Shown: positions 1 through 8,322 of the stretch, piece after piece
Position numbering within the stretch: the stretch's first letter is position 1
Layout of the letters: every line of letters starts with the position of its first letter
NCBI GenBank assembly: GCA_025057975.1
Contig: JANWUV010000003.1
Coordinates: 1 to 64,000 of the forward strand
Origin: Chloracidobacterium sp.
Lineage (GTDB): Bacteria > Acidobacteriota > Blastocatellia > Chloracidobacteriales > Chloracidobacteriaceae
Reading direction: 5' to 3'
DNA length: 64,000 nucleotides
Made by a program: the position numbers and the translations under genes
Notes under the pieces: model-generated
The model's input: only the letters and a program-made list of their open reading frames with translations
Database searches by the model: none
Told to the model about the DNA's origin: nothing

Positions 1-531
1 CGCGCGCCGCTCATCATCGTCGAGGCGCTGTCGCCGCAGACGCGCCGTAATGATTTGGCCGAGTATGGGCGCGGGGCGTGGTCGGAGGACCGGAAGCTGC
101 TGCGGAAGTGGGACATCTATGAGTCGGTGCTGAAGGTGCCGTACTACGTGACGATAGACGAGCGGCGGGAGGTGGTGCGGTGGTTTCGGCACGACGGGGC
201 GCGGTACGTGGAGGAGCGACCGGCTGGGGAGCGGCTGTGGGTGGGGGAGGCGGGCTTGTTTGTGGGGGCGTGGCGTGGGTGGTATGAGCGGCGGCATGGT
301 TTGTGGGTGCGGTTCTATGATGGGCAAGGGGCGCTGATCCCGACCAAGGCGGAGCGGGAAGCGTTGGAGCGCGAAGCGAAGGAGCGGGAGCGGCAGGCGA
401 AGGAAGCCGCGTTGCAAGCAGTGGAGCAGGAACGTGCCGCCAAGGAGCAAGAGCGCGCCGCCAAAGAAGCCGCCTTGCAGGAACTCGAACGCCTCAAAGC
501 CAAACTCCGCGACCTGAACCGCGCCGATTAG
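1..531 (+). CDS. Uma2-family (DUF820) endonuclease-like protein, 5' end missing
   Basis: The reading frame is open from the first base, so the gene starts before the window; a TTG at 55 is only an internal codon. The visible N-terminal part, with the motif IIVEALSPQTRRND, matches the Uma2/DUF820 family, which has a PD-(D/E)XK nuclease fold and is very common in cyanobacteria and Chloroflexi, usually with unknown target. After the catalytic region the residues KWDIYESVLKVPYYVTID fit the K and conserved Y/D positions of that fold. The last 55 residues are a charged Glu/Lys/Arg/Ala-rich coiled coil, as often seen in this family. It is convergent with the next gene. The family call is fairly sure; any biological role is unknown. 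Confidence 0.75.
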   Translation, partial: RAPLIIVEALSPQTRRNDLAEYGRGAWSEDRKLLRKWDIYESVLKVPYYVTIDERREVVRWFRHDGARYVEERPAGERLWVGEAGLFVGAWRGWYERRHGLWVRFYDGQGALIPTKAEREALEREAKERERQAKEAALQAVEQERAAKEQERAAKEAALQELERLKAKLRDLNRAD

Positions 532-804
532 GACACTGCTCCCAAAGACAATGCAAGTTAGCCCCCCGTTTGGCGTGCAGGGAAACGCTGCCACACCAAA
601 CACTTGAGCCTGCCGCCAACCCAAGTCTTGCCCATCCTCGTGGAAAGCGCCCCAAATGCTCGCCCGGCGCAGCTCTCACACGCCCACTCCCCCCAGCAAA
701 GGCTCTCCCTCCCCACAAGGATAAAAAAACGTCACCGCGTGCTGACGCGCGCGGCGCAAAGAAAAGGCGCAAGGGAAAAGACTCAAGCGGAATCACACGG
801 AGGG

Positions 805-1740
805 TTACGGCGCGCCAACCACCACGCGCAAGCCAAGGCTGTTGCTCCGCTTCAGCGGTGCGACAAAGAGGCGGTGGGCGGCGCGGCAGCGGCCAGCGCT
901 GCTGCTCCACGACCCGCCGCGCAGGACGCGCTCCTCTCCACTCCCAGGTCCCCGCGGATCATCCACAGGGCTAATCCGGTAGTAGTCCTTCCCATACCAA
1001 TCCTCGCACCACTCCCACACGTTCCCGTGCATGTCGTACAACCCCCACCCATTCGCCCGCAGCCGCTTCACAGGATGCGTCCGCCCACCGCTGTTCTCCC
1101 AATACCACCCCAGCGCCCCCAACAACGCCTCCCCATCCCCACTGTAGTAATCACCTCGCGTCCCAGCCCGACACGCATACTCCCACTCCGCCTCGTGTGG
1201 CAACCGCCATACCAACCCACCGCCTACCGGATACCGCGTGTTCAACTCGCTCACAAACCGCTGACAATCTTCCCAACTCACATTCTCTACCGGACACGCC
1301 GGACAATCCTTGAACACACTTGGATTCTTTCCCATCACCGCCTCCCACTGCCGCTGCGTCACCTCCGTCTCCCCAAGCCAAAACCCGCGTGTGATCCGCA
1401 CCCGATGCACCGGCTTCTCATCGTCATCCCCGTTGTTCGACCCCATCACAAACTCCCCCGGCGGAATCCACACCAACCTGATCCCAGCCGGACTCTCCCA
1501 TACCTGCCCTGTGCGCCCGCCTGCCAGCGGCCGCGCCGCCTGATACGCTCCGTTCTCAATCACCAACACCACTTGCCGCTCATCCGTCTTGCCGCGCCTG
1601 AGCAGCCGCTTTGCCTCTTGCGGTGCAGCGCCCCACGCACCGACCCTCCGCGCCACGGGCCACAGCGCTGCCCACCAGAACGCCGCAATAACTACCGCCA
1701 ACCACACACCACTGCACAGCCTCCCCCATTTCACTGCCAT
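805..1740 (-). CDS. Membrane-anchored FGE-sulfatase (SUMF1/EgtB-like) domain protein
   Basis: A 311-residue protein. I start it at 1740 (MAVKWGRL), because GGGGGAAAG lies just upstream; a longer frame reaches 1818 but lacks a good ribosome site. One hydrophobic helix near residues 10-30 anchors it in the membrane. The rest is a formylglycine-generating-enzyme type fold: GEFVMGSN, GFWLGETEVTQRQWEAVMG, LPHEAEWEYACRAGT, YDMHGNVWEWCEDWYG and, at the end, RVLRGGSW with GLRVV. True aerobic FGEs carry a pair of cysteines in the last motif; only one is visible here (AGRCRAAHR), so sulfatase activation is unlikely and a binding or ergothioneine-synthase-like role is open. Two more modules of this type occur at 56429-59166. 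Confidence 0.85.
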   Translation of the reverse strand: MAVKWGRLCSGVWLAVVIAAFWWAALWPVARRVGAWGAAPQEAKRLLRRGKTDERQVVLVIENGAYQAARPLAGGRTGQVWESPAGIRLVWIPPGEFVMGSNNGDDDEKPVHRVRITRGFWLGETEVTQRQWEAVMGKNPSVFKDCPACPVENVSWEDCQRFVSELNTRYPVGGGLVWRLPHEAEWEYACRAGTRGDYYSGDGEALLGALGWYWENSGGRTHPVKRLRANGWGLYDMHGNVWEWCEDWYGKDYYRISPVDDPRGPGSGEERVLRGGSWSSSAGRCRAAHRLFVAPLKRSNSLGLRVVVGAP

Positions 1741-2027
1741 GGCTTTCCCCCTGCCCAATTTTCGCTCTTCATTCCTTGCGCCGCGTGACGCACCGCCAAG
1801 GCTGCCGCCTTGTACCACCGCTGCCTGACCCTCACCGTCTCAGAAAGCTCTCTGGGTTTAGGGCCTGTCCTGTTCGGCGACGCCTACCACAAACCGCCAC
1901 GTCCCTAAACCCAACGACAAAGTCGTGGAACAGAAAAATCTTCCGGAAGGGTCAGCGCACCGCGCGCTTTACCGACCCGCCGCTTTTGGTCACTCTTCTG
2001 CCAACACAACCGAAACAACCGAATCGG
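1741..2027. other. Intergenic spacer, no gene seen
   Basis: This 287-base stretch lies upstream of the FGE-like gene and downstream of the HEAT-repeat gene; both are on the minus strand. Only short open frames without ribosome sites are present. It should hold the promoter of the FGE-like gene, but I could not pick one with confidence. Confidence 0.5.
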
Positions 2028-2645
2028 CTACGCTTCATCCTCCTCGCCAAGCGAGCCGTTCCAGATGCACCGCAGCGCCTCTAGCGCGTCGGCGCGCACC
2101 AGTTCGTTGTCGTCCTTGATGACGGCGCGGCGCAGCGGCCGAATCGCTTTGGGATGCTTGATTTTGCCTAGTGAGCGGGCTGCGCCGGCCCGCACAAGGT
2201 AGTCAGCGTCCTTTAGCAGAGCAAGCAAAGCCTCGACGGCGCGTGCATCGGCGAGTTCGCCCAACGCGACGGCGGCGGCGTAGCGTACCCAGTGATGGGG
2301 ATCGCTCGCCATCGGCAGTATCGTTTCGAGATCAGGCTTATGGTGCAGGCGTCCCAAGGCGACTGTGACCGAGCTGCGCACGAGCGGGTCGGGGTGTTGC
2401 AAGTCAGGAAGCAGGGTTTGCAGTGTGGATTCATCGCCCAGCTCGCCTACGGCGTCGGCGACGGCGACCCGCACCCACCAATCCGGGTCATGCAAGAGGG
2501 GCAGAAGATGGGGTAAGGCGGCGGTGGCTTTACGCAAACGAAGCGCCTCCACCGCCTGCAAGCGAACCTGCGCCGACGCATCCGACAGATACGCGACGAG
2601 GGTTTCCAGGGGCGTCTCAGACGAAAAGGCAGGCGTGCTGCTCAT
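2028..2645 (-). CDS. HEAT-repeat protein (PBS-lyase-type repeats)
   Basis: A 205-residue soluble protein built almost entirely of about six helical repeats of roughly 31 residues. Examples are VRLQAVEALRLRKATAALP, WWVRVAVADAVGELGDES, LVRSSVTVALGRLHHKPDL, WVRYAAAVALGELADARAV and LVRAGAARSLGKIKHPKAI. These are HEAT repeats of the phycobilin-lyase (EZ_HEAT) type. Despite that family name, such proteins usually act as protein-binding scaffolds, and there is no phycobilisome gene here. No signal peptide or membrane helix. It stands alone between the FGE-like gene and the divergent PEGA gene. The partner cannot be told from sequence. Confidence 0.85.
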   Translation of the reverse strand: MSSTPAFSSETPLETLVAYLSDASAQVRLQAVEALRLRKATAALPHLLPLLHDPDWWVRVAVADAVGELGDESTLQTLLPDLQHPDPLVRSSVTVALGRLHHKPDLETILPMASDPHHWVRYAAAVALGELADARAVEALLALLKDADYLVRAGAARSLGKIKHPKAIRPLRRAVIKDDNELVRADALEALRCIWNGSLGEEDEA

Positions 2646-2717
2646 AGTGTGTTGGCGGCCCGGAGAATGTTTTTTTGTGGTTGGATTCTAAGAGCGAGTC
2701 ATTCCGCTCACGGTATG

Positions 2718-2747
2718 TTGACGCTCAAAGACAGCCACACCTAAATT
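2718..2747 (+). promoter_or_regulatory. Candidate sigma70-type promoter upstream of the PEGA gene
   Basis: TTGACG (2718-2723) and TAAATT (2742-2747) are separated by 18 bases and lie about 85 bases before the PEGA-protein start. A small hairpin, CTGGCG/CGCCAG at 2756-2773, follows directly and could fall in the 5' leader. This is a pattern match only; acidobacterial promoters are not well defined. Confidence 0.3.
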
Positions 2748-2832
2748 TTTGTCCACTGGCGTCATTTCGCCAGTAAGCGCTGGCGCGTGGCGCTAGCTTG
2801 CAAGCGACGGCGTCACCTCGCCCCTACGACTG

Positions 2833-4206
2833 ATGGCGACAACTTCTCTTTCACGCCCCCAGCCCCGACTCATCTTCGCCGGAAGCAGCCGCTTTGGGCG
2901 CTGGATCGCCGTCGCGTTGGGGTTTCCGTTAGTCGCTGGTTTGGTGGGGGCCGGCGTCTTACTCTATCTCCGGTATCCATCCACACTAGGCAAGCTAGAC
3001 GTTGTGACCACGCCGCCCGGTGCGGAAGTATGGCTCGACGGCCGGCGCGTCGGGACAGCTCCATGCACTATTGAACGAGTCGGAACGGGGCTGCATACCG
3101 TGCGGGCGGCACACGACGGCTTTCTGTTGGCCGAACGCGAGGTGCTGATTGAACCCAACGACGCCACAGAGGCGGTCAGCTTTGTCCTTCAGCCGATCAA
3201 ACCGGAGCAGCCGCCGACAGCCGTCGCCGACGGCGCTCCGACTGAACGCATCGCCGAGTTTCTTCAGCGCGCCGTGGAAGCTTTTCGGCGCGGCGACTTG
3301 GTAACGCCCGCCAACGACAATGCGCTTTATTACGCTGACGCCGTGCTGCTCATTCAACCCGACAACGAACCGGCGCGGGCGCTGCGCGCACAGGTGCGCG
3401 ACGCGCTTATCCGTCAAGCCGAACTCGCCGCCGGGCGCGGCGACCTGGCGACGGCGCAAACGACCTACACGTTGTTGTTGACGCGCTTTCCTAACGACGA
3501 GCGAACCACAGCCGGCGTGGCGCGGATCGCCGACCTGATCGAGGCCAACCGTGGGCGGGCGACGCGCTTCCTCGCTCTTGCCGAAGCGGCGCTGGCCGAG
3601 GGCCATGACCTCGATCCGCCTGAGTCGAGCGCCTACTTTTACCTGTCGCAAGTGCTCGCCCATGACCGCAACCAGCCACAGGCGCAATCCCTCCGCGCCG
3701 AGGTACGCCGCCGGGCGCAGGCCAGAGCCGAAACCTACGTCGCCAAAGGAGACCTTGCTCAAGCCATCGCCGAGTATCGGCGTCTCGTACGCCTTTTCCC
3801 GGAAGACCGCACGATGTATAACCGCTTGCGCCAACTTGAGCGCCAACCAACCGCCGGCTCGGTTTCAACCGTGGCCGCCGTCTCACTGCCCGCGATTCGT
3901 TACACGAAGGCTCGCGCGGCGGGGCAAATGGGGACGCTCCGCTTTTCCGCTACGGGGTTGGTGTTTGCCGCCCCAAACGGCGCGGAAAGTCTTTCCCTGA
4001 CGACGGAGTCCATACGCCAACTCACCTTGGCGGGCGAACGGTTGACCGTGACGATGGCAACGGGTGAAACCTACACCTTTACAGGCCGCGGCCTTGAGCG
4101 CGGGGTTGCCGTCTGGCGAGCGGCGCGAAAGACGGCGCCGGACGATGCCCAAACAACGCAGAAAGAACACTTTGATGCTCCCCCACCCAACCCGCATGAA
4201 CCCTGA
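2833..4206 (+). CDS. Membrane-anchored PEGA-domain protein with TPR-like repeats
   Basis: A 457-residue protein. One transmembrane helix lies near residues 26-47 (WIAVALGFPLVAGLVGAGVL), with a short cytoplasmic N-terminus and a large outer part. Residues about 55-120 form a PEGA domain: LDVVTTPPGAEVWLDGRRVG, then GTAPCTIERVGTGLHTV and a final FVLQP. Residues about 140-335 contain Ala/Arg-rich helical pairs resembling TPR repeats, with three copies of a LxxAxxALxxGDLxxAxxxY-type pattern. The C-terminal 90 residues form a small beta-rich region of unknown type. Its stop overlaps the start of the sugar-kinase gene, so the two are probably co-transcribed and translationally coupled. PEGA domains are usually extracytoplasmic and linked to surface or signalling proteins; the exact role is unknown. 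Confidence 0.8.
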   Translation: MATTSLSRPQPRLIFAGSSRFGRWIAVALGFPLVAGLVGAGVLLYLRYPSTLGKLDVVTTPPGAEVWLDGRRVGTAPCTIERVGTGLHTVRAAHDGFLLAEREVLIEPNDATEAVSFVLQPIKPEQPPTAVADGAPTERIAEFLQRAVEAFRRGDLVTPANDNALYYADAVLLIQPDNEPARALRAQVRDALIRQAELAAGRGDLATAQTTYTLLLTRFPNDERTTAGVARIADLIEANRGRATRFLALAEAALAEGHDLDPPESSAYFYLSQVLAHDRNQPQAQSLRAEVRRRAQARAETYVAKGDLAQAIAEYRRLVRLFPEDRTMYNRLRQLERQPTAGSVSTVAAVSLPAIRYTKARAAGQMGTLRFSATGLVFAAPNGAESLSLTTESIRQLTLAGERLTVTMATGETYTFTGRGLERGVAVWRAARKTAPDDAQTTQKEHFDAPPPNPHEP

Positions 4207-5293
4207 CGACAACCCACCGCCACGCCCGACAGATAGACTCACGGCATTTCTACAGGACTACTTCGGTTCGAGTTCGACGGCTACACTCTCCATCGAACCT
4301 CTGCTTGGCGATGCCTCCACCCGAATGTATTTCCGTATTCACCGGGACGGGGCAACTTTCGTTGCGGCTGTCTATGCAGAGCCGTTTGACGCCAAAGCGT
4401 TCGCCTACTTGGATGTCACCAACCTCTTCCAAGCCGCTGGTATTCCCGTTCCGCAAGTGTTGGCGGTAGACGACCGGCGCGGCGTCGTGCTGCAACAGGA
4501 TGTTGGTGATTGCCGTCTCCAAGACGCCTTGGCCGCCCGCCCGGAGAGCACCCGTCGGATAGACTACGACTACGCCTTGCGCCTGATTGTGGACATCCAG
4601 AAGACAACAACCGCCGCACAGGCGACAAATTCCATCGCTTGGCGGCAAGCGTTCGACGACGAGAAGTTGTTTTGGGAAATGAACTACTTTTTCCGCAACT
4701 ACGTCGAACGATATCGGCGGTGGCGGTTGTCGCCGGAAGTGGAGGCGCTAACCCTGGGTGAGCTTTTTGCTCTCTCATATCGCTTGGCGCGGACGCCGCG
4801 CGTCGTCTGTCACCGCGATTACCATGCCCGAAATTTGATGTGTCACGCCGGACGGCTCTGGGTGATTGACCATCAGGACGCACGAATGGGGCCGGCGACG
4901 TATGACTTAGCCTCGCTGTTGGGCGACCCGTACGCCGCCTTAGACACGGACTTCCAAGCGACGCTCAAGGAACGGTTCTGGCAGTTGCATATGGCGACTT
5001 TCGGCACACGGTACTATGCCTCGCGCGCGCAGTTTGAGCATGAGTACCAGCTGATGTTGGTGCAGCGTTTGCTCAAGGCCGTCGGGACGTACGCTTACCA
5101 ATTCGCCGTACGCAACAATCCCGTCTATCTGGGGTACATTCCCATCGCCTTGCAAACCGCGGCCGAGGCATTGACGCACATCGCCGACCTGCCATGGGTG
5201 ACGCGGCTGGTTCAGACGGCGCTGGAATGTGAAACCCAGCAAGTGAGTTCGCTTGAGGCGGTGACGGTTGGTGAACCGCCGGCAAAGGCGTAG
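4175..5293 (+). CDS. Aminoglycoside-phosphotransferase-fold kinase, AmgK-like (cell-wall sugar kinase)
   Basis: About 372 residues. ATG 4175 has AGAAAGA nine bases upstream; ATG 4196 is an alternative, and both overlap the end of the PEGA gene. The fold is shown by the Brenner-type catalytic loop VCHRDYHARNLM near residue 210 and the metal-binding VIDHQDARMGPATYDLASL about 20 residues later, plus the N-terminal nucleotide-binding segment LLGDASTRMYFRI. This pattern matches the COG3178 group, whose best-known member AmgK phosphorylates N-acetylmuramate and N-acetylglucosamine in peptidoglycan recycling. Usually a MurU-type nucleotidyltransferase is adjacent; none is here, so the substrate is an inference. 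It is convergent with the cytochrome gene at 5562. Confidence 0.75.
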   Translation: MLPHPTRMNPDDNPPPRPTDRLTAFLQDYFGSSSTATLSIEPLLGDASTRMYFRIHRDGATFVAAVYAEPFDAKAFAYLDVTNLFQAAGIPVPQVLAVDDRRGVVLQQDVGDCRLQDALAARPESTRRIDYDYALRLIVDIQKTTTAAQATNSIAWRQAFDDEKLFWEMNYFFRNYVERYRRWRLSPEVEALTLGELFALSYRLARTPRVVCHRDYHARNLMCHAGRLWVIDHQDARMGPATYDLASLLGDPYAALDTDFQATLKERFWQLHMATFGTRYYASRAQFEHEYQLMLVQRLLKAVGTYAYQFAVRNNPVYLGYIPIALQTAAEALTHIADLPWVTRLVQTALECETQQVSSLEAVTVGEPPAKA

Positions 5294-5561
5294 CGCTGGT
5301 CACCTGACGGCCGCGTAAGCGTCATCGCCCGCCTTGCTAGGCGTCGCATGGAAGCGCGTTTTGGCGACGGACCGTGACAGCCAGCGCAACGGGCAAAGGT
5401 GGGCTGTTCTCCTTATGTTCGGCGGGACTGGCGACATGTCCTTCGCAGGCTGTGGAAGGTGTGTCGCCGCCCCCAGCCCGCCGACTGGGTGTTACGGCGC
5501 TGTATCGCTTTGGCTCTCTAAGGGTGTGCCTCGCTACTGCGCGCCGCCTGACGAAAGCTCG

Positions 5562-6131
5562 TTACCGTCGCGCCGTCGCCTCAGACGCCGGAGACAGTTC
5601 AACCGGCGCTGTTCCGTACGGAATGCCGGCTGTTATTGGCGCTGCGTCGGTCTGCTTTTTCTCGAAGCGACGAATGTACTCCACAAGGTAGTAAATCTGC
5701 TGCAAGGTCAGCTTGTCCTTGTAAGCTGGCATAACCTTGCCCTTGCCGTTGACAATGGATGTCACCATGCCCGGCGAAGAATTGTTCCGCTGCCAGCCGG
5801 GGTCTTGGAAGTTGGTAGCGTTGATGGCTTTGTTGCCGCCGCCGTTGACTTGGTGACAGCCGGCGCAGGCTGCATAGTTGCGCGTCTGGAGTTCCGCCAG
5901 CATCGCCTTGTAGTGGGCGATCTCCTCCGGCGGCGTCCCTTCCGGCAAATTATCCGTCGAACCCTCGTAGAGAACCTGCGCTTCACGCAGAAAGGCCGGC
6001 GTGGCGCGCGAAGAAGCGATATGCGACACACCCAACCGTGGTTCGCTTGCACTTCGCGCGCCGACAAAGCAGCCGGCGGCGCATACGGCGGCAAGACTTA
6101 GCAGGACGACCTTTTTCATGTTGCCTGTCAT
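5562..6131 (-). CDS. Monohaem cytochrome c lipoprotein, last gene of the reaction-centre cluster
   Basis: A 189-residue protein. ATG 6131 has GAGGAG seven bases upstream; the likely signal begins at the internal MKKVVLLSLAAVCAAGC, which ends in a lipobox-like AAGC, so the mature protein is probably lipid-anchored outside the cytoplasmic membrane. One haem-c site, CAGCH, lies near residue 98, and a Met ligand candidate is in GKVMPAYKDKLT, as in class-I cytochromes c. It follows a paralogous cytochrome gene by 113 bases, in the same direction as pscA-pscB-fmoA. Both share the segment GCFVG(A/S)R after the signal, the GNGG-like loop and the GWQ-NNS motif. It is a plausible electron donor to the reaction centre, by position and by the known presence of two cytochromes in the Chloracidobacterium complex. 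Confidence 0.85.
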   Translation of the reverse strand: MTGNMKKVVLLSLAAVCAAGCFVGARSASEPRLGVSHIASSRATPAFLREAQVLYEGSTDNLPEGTPPEEIAHYKAMLAELQTRNYAACAGCHQVNGGGNKAINATNFQDPGWQRNNSSPGMVTSIVNGKGKVMPAYKDKLTLQQIYYLVEYIRRFEKKQTDAAPITAGIPYGTAPVELSPASEATARR

Positions 6132-6244
6132 GACCGTACTCCTCAATCCAACTTCTTGAACGGCCTCCGGGGCGACCACCTCATACCACGTCAGCGCCGC
6201 GCCTCGAGACCGTCCCCCTCCCGTGCGCCGTGAACCAGCCGGCT

Positions 6245-6907
6245 TCAGGGTTGCTTGTTCTGACGTTCGGCTACCATCCGTTCGACATCGCTAAGCGTTG
6301 GCAGCCCGTTGCATTGCCTGCCCTTGAAGGCGCGCAGATACGCCACCAAGTAACGAATTTGCTTCGGACTCAACTGATTGTAGTAGGCCGGCATTGCGCC
6401 GCCGCCGTTCCCAATCCCTTTGCCGTTGTAAATCGAAGAATAAATGCCGCCGTCGGAGTTATTTTCCTGCCAACCGGGATCGGTGAAGTTCGTCGAGCGC
6501 GGGACGTTTCCACAACCGTTGTGGCCGTGACAGCCAACGCAGTTGTTCTGGAACAGCGCGCGGCCCTCCCGATAAATCTCCAACGGATCACGGTACATTT
6601 CAGCTTCATTGAGTTCAACGCGCGCCGGCGAACCAAGCGGGTCATTCCCCGCTACATCCTGCTCGTTGACCTGCTGCAGGTTGAGCGGCGTAACGCGGTC
6701 GCGCAGCGCGGCGGCGTCGCGTGCGCTCTGGGTATTCTGGGCGATACTTTCACGCACGATTTCTTCCGCCGTCTTGGAAGTCTGATTACGAAGCGGCATC
6801 GGCTCTTTCGGGTAGCGGGTCTCATTTGGATCCCGAGAGCCGACAAAGCAACCGCCGACAAAAAGCGCCAAAGCGCAGCCCAGCACGATGATCTTCACGT
6901 CTTTCAT
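6245..6907 (-). CDS. Monohaem cytochrome c lipoprotein in the reaction-centre cluster
   Basis: A 220-residue protein. I start it at 6907 (MKDVKIIVLG) because a signal peptide with lipobox VGGC begins there; longer frames add non-signal residues. One haem site, CVGCH, and a likely axial Met in GGAMPAYYN are visible. The region between signal and haem (about 90 residues) is longer and more charged than in the next gene and could reach across to a docking surface. It shares GCFVGSR, TNFTDPGWQENNSDGG and QIRYLVAYLRAFKG with its downstream neighbour, so the pair arose by duplication. It lies 53 bases after the Get3-type ATPase gene. Role as donor to the photo-oxidised special pair is inferred from context. 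Confidence 0.85.
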   Translation of the reverse strand: MKDVKIIVLGCALALFVGGCFVGSRDPNETRYPKEPMPLRNQTSKTAEEIVRESIAQNTQSARDAAALRDRVTPLNLQQVNEQDVAGNDPLGSPARVELNEAEMYRDPLEIYREGRALFQNNCVGCHGHNGCGNVPRSTNFTDPGWQENNSDGGIYSSIYNGKGIGNGGGAMPAYYNQLSPKQIRYLVAYLRAFKGRQCNGLPTLSDVERMVAERQNKQP

Positions 6908-6960
6908 AACCGTTAACCTCGCGCGGACGGGGCGTTGGTGGACTAGCCCAGCCCTCTCAA

Positions 6961-8223
6961 TCAAGCACCGGCCGGGGAACGACGCAGCCGTGTCAAACGG
7001 GGTGGTTCGGGTTCGCGCGCGCGTTCACGGAATGTCACCGTCAGCAGTTCGCCTTCCGCCGTGTAGTCAATCATGTCGGCGTTCGACAGAATCCGGGGCA
7101 GCGAAACGCTGCGCGCAATCCGCCCAATGCACATATACAAGTCCATCCCGACGCGCTGAACCTCAATGTGGTCGTTTTCAGATAGGAACGGAATCCGCAC
7201 CACAAACCGCCGGATGTCCGGCGTGTCGGTCGCACGCGGGTCTTCAACCCACATGTTCTTCTTGCTGTAGAGAACGCTCCCAATGTCGGTTGCACCGAAC
7301 GCCTTAGCGCCGACTTCACGCAACGCTTCAACCCCCAACGGTTCGCAGGGTTCGAGAAACAGCTTGAAGATCGGCAGCGGCGCAAACGCCGACTCAATAT
7401 CATCGAGATACCGCCCGTGCAGTTTCGCCCAGTAGTTGAAATAACTGCCTAACTCCGCCCCGTGGAGGGCATCGCCGACTGGGTAGATTTTATTAACCAC
7501 CACGGCGTCAATCGTTAGGCCGTAAATGTGCGTAAAGGTGTAGGCGCGCTTGCTTTCCAGAATCGAAAGCTTTTCCGGGTTGATAACCAGTCGCAGCGTC
7601 ACGTTCGCACCCGTCAGGAAGGCGCTGACCTGATTCATTGAGTCCAGCAACCGGTTGACTTCGTCGAAGAACTCCGGGTCAGGGCCATTGGACGAGCCAA
7701 GCGGCTTCATCACTGAAGCCATTCCTTGGTACACGCGAAAGAGTCGCTTGCCCATGCTGCCGCCGACGATGAGTTCCGGGTAGGCCAGCAACCGCAGGGT
7801 GTTGCCCGTCGGCGACGTGTCAAGAATCACCACGTCCCACTGCCCGGACAGCGCTTCGCGATGCAGCCGTACCAGCGAAAAAATCTCGTCCAGTCCCGGT
7901 TGTGTCGAAAGCTCCGAAGCGACCGAGGCGCGAATGCCCCGCTTTTCGTAGCTTTCCGCCACAAACTTCTCGAAGTTGCCCATGTTGCGCTTCGCTTCGT
8001 AGAGCGTATCAATCTCCAAGCCGAAGAGATTGTCTGTAATAGGCGTCGGCTCCGTCCGCGACAGCGACATCTGAAAAACGTCGCCAAGGGAATGCGCCGG
8101 GTCGCTGGAAATGACCAAGACCTTTCTGCCGGCGGTCGCCAGCGTGACGGCTGTCGCCGCCGAAACGGTGGTCTTGCCCGTGCCGCCCTTCCCGGAATAG
8201 ATAATGACTCGTGTGTCCGTCAT
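6961..8223 (-). CDS. ArsA/Get3-family ATPase with C-terminal HSP20-like domain (Get3d-like)
   Basis: A 420-residue single-module ATPase of the SIMIBI class. I chose ATG 8223 (MTDTRVIIYSGKGGTGKTT), which puts the deviant Walker A (P-loop) close to the N-terminus as in the family, with GGGGCGAAG before it. Other motifs are VISSDPAHSLGDVF (switch I), VVILDTSPTGNTLRLL (switch II) and VVVNKIYP. The CxxC used by yeast Get3 for zinc-linked dimerisation is absent. The last 90 residues are beta-rich and resemble the alpha-crystallin/HSP20-like tail of ArsA_HSP20 proteins. That combination is known from the Get3d clade of cyanobacteria and plants. It lies between fmoA and two cytochrome genes in one direction, so a role in targeting or assembling photosynthetic proteins is plausible but unproven. 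No arsenic genes are nearby. Confidence 0.85.
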   Translation of the reverse strand: MTDTRVIIYSGKGGTGKTTVSAATAVTLATAGRKVLVISSDPAHSLGDVFQMSLSRTEPTPITDNLFGLEIDTLYEAKRNMGNFEKFVAESYEKRGIRASVASELSTQPGLDEIFSLVRLHREALSGQWDVVILDTSPTGNTLRLLAYPELIVGGSMGKRLFRVYQGMASVMKPLGSSNGPDPEFFDEVNRLLDSMNQVSAFLTGANVTLRLVINPEKLSILESKRAYTFTHIYGLTIDAVVVNKIYPVGDALHGAELGSYFNYWAKLHGRYLDDIESAFAPLPIFKLFLEPCEPLGVEALREVGAKAFGATDIGSVLYSKKNMWVEDPRATDTPDIRRFVVRIPFLSENDHIEVQRVGMDLYMCIGRIARSVSLPRILSNADMIDYTAEGELLTVTFRERAREPEPPRLTRLRRSPAGA

Positions 8224-8322
8224 CTTCGCCCCGGCTGGCGTGTGGGCATTACCTGCCCACACTTCCCGCATCAAATGTGATTTTTGTCGGTAACGGCGTC
8301 TCGGCGCGCTGGGGGAAGCGCG

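Noticed and set aside
604-1788. Long plus-strand open frame (394 codons)
   Set aside because: It is antisense to the FGE-like gene, is extremely rich in Pro, Arg and His, and has no family motifs; a shadow of high-GC coding DNA.
2995-3846. Minus-strand open frame of 283 codons
   Set aside because: Lies fully antisense to the PEGA/TPR protein, which has clear domains; composition is typical of a shadow frame.
6961-8223. Arsenical pump ATPase role
   Set aside because: No arsB, arsR, arsD or arsC nearby and only one ATPase module; Get3-type context and tail argue against it.
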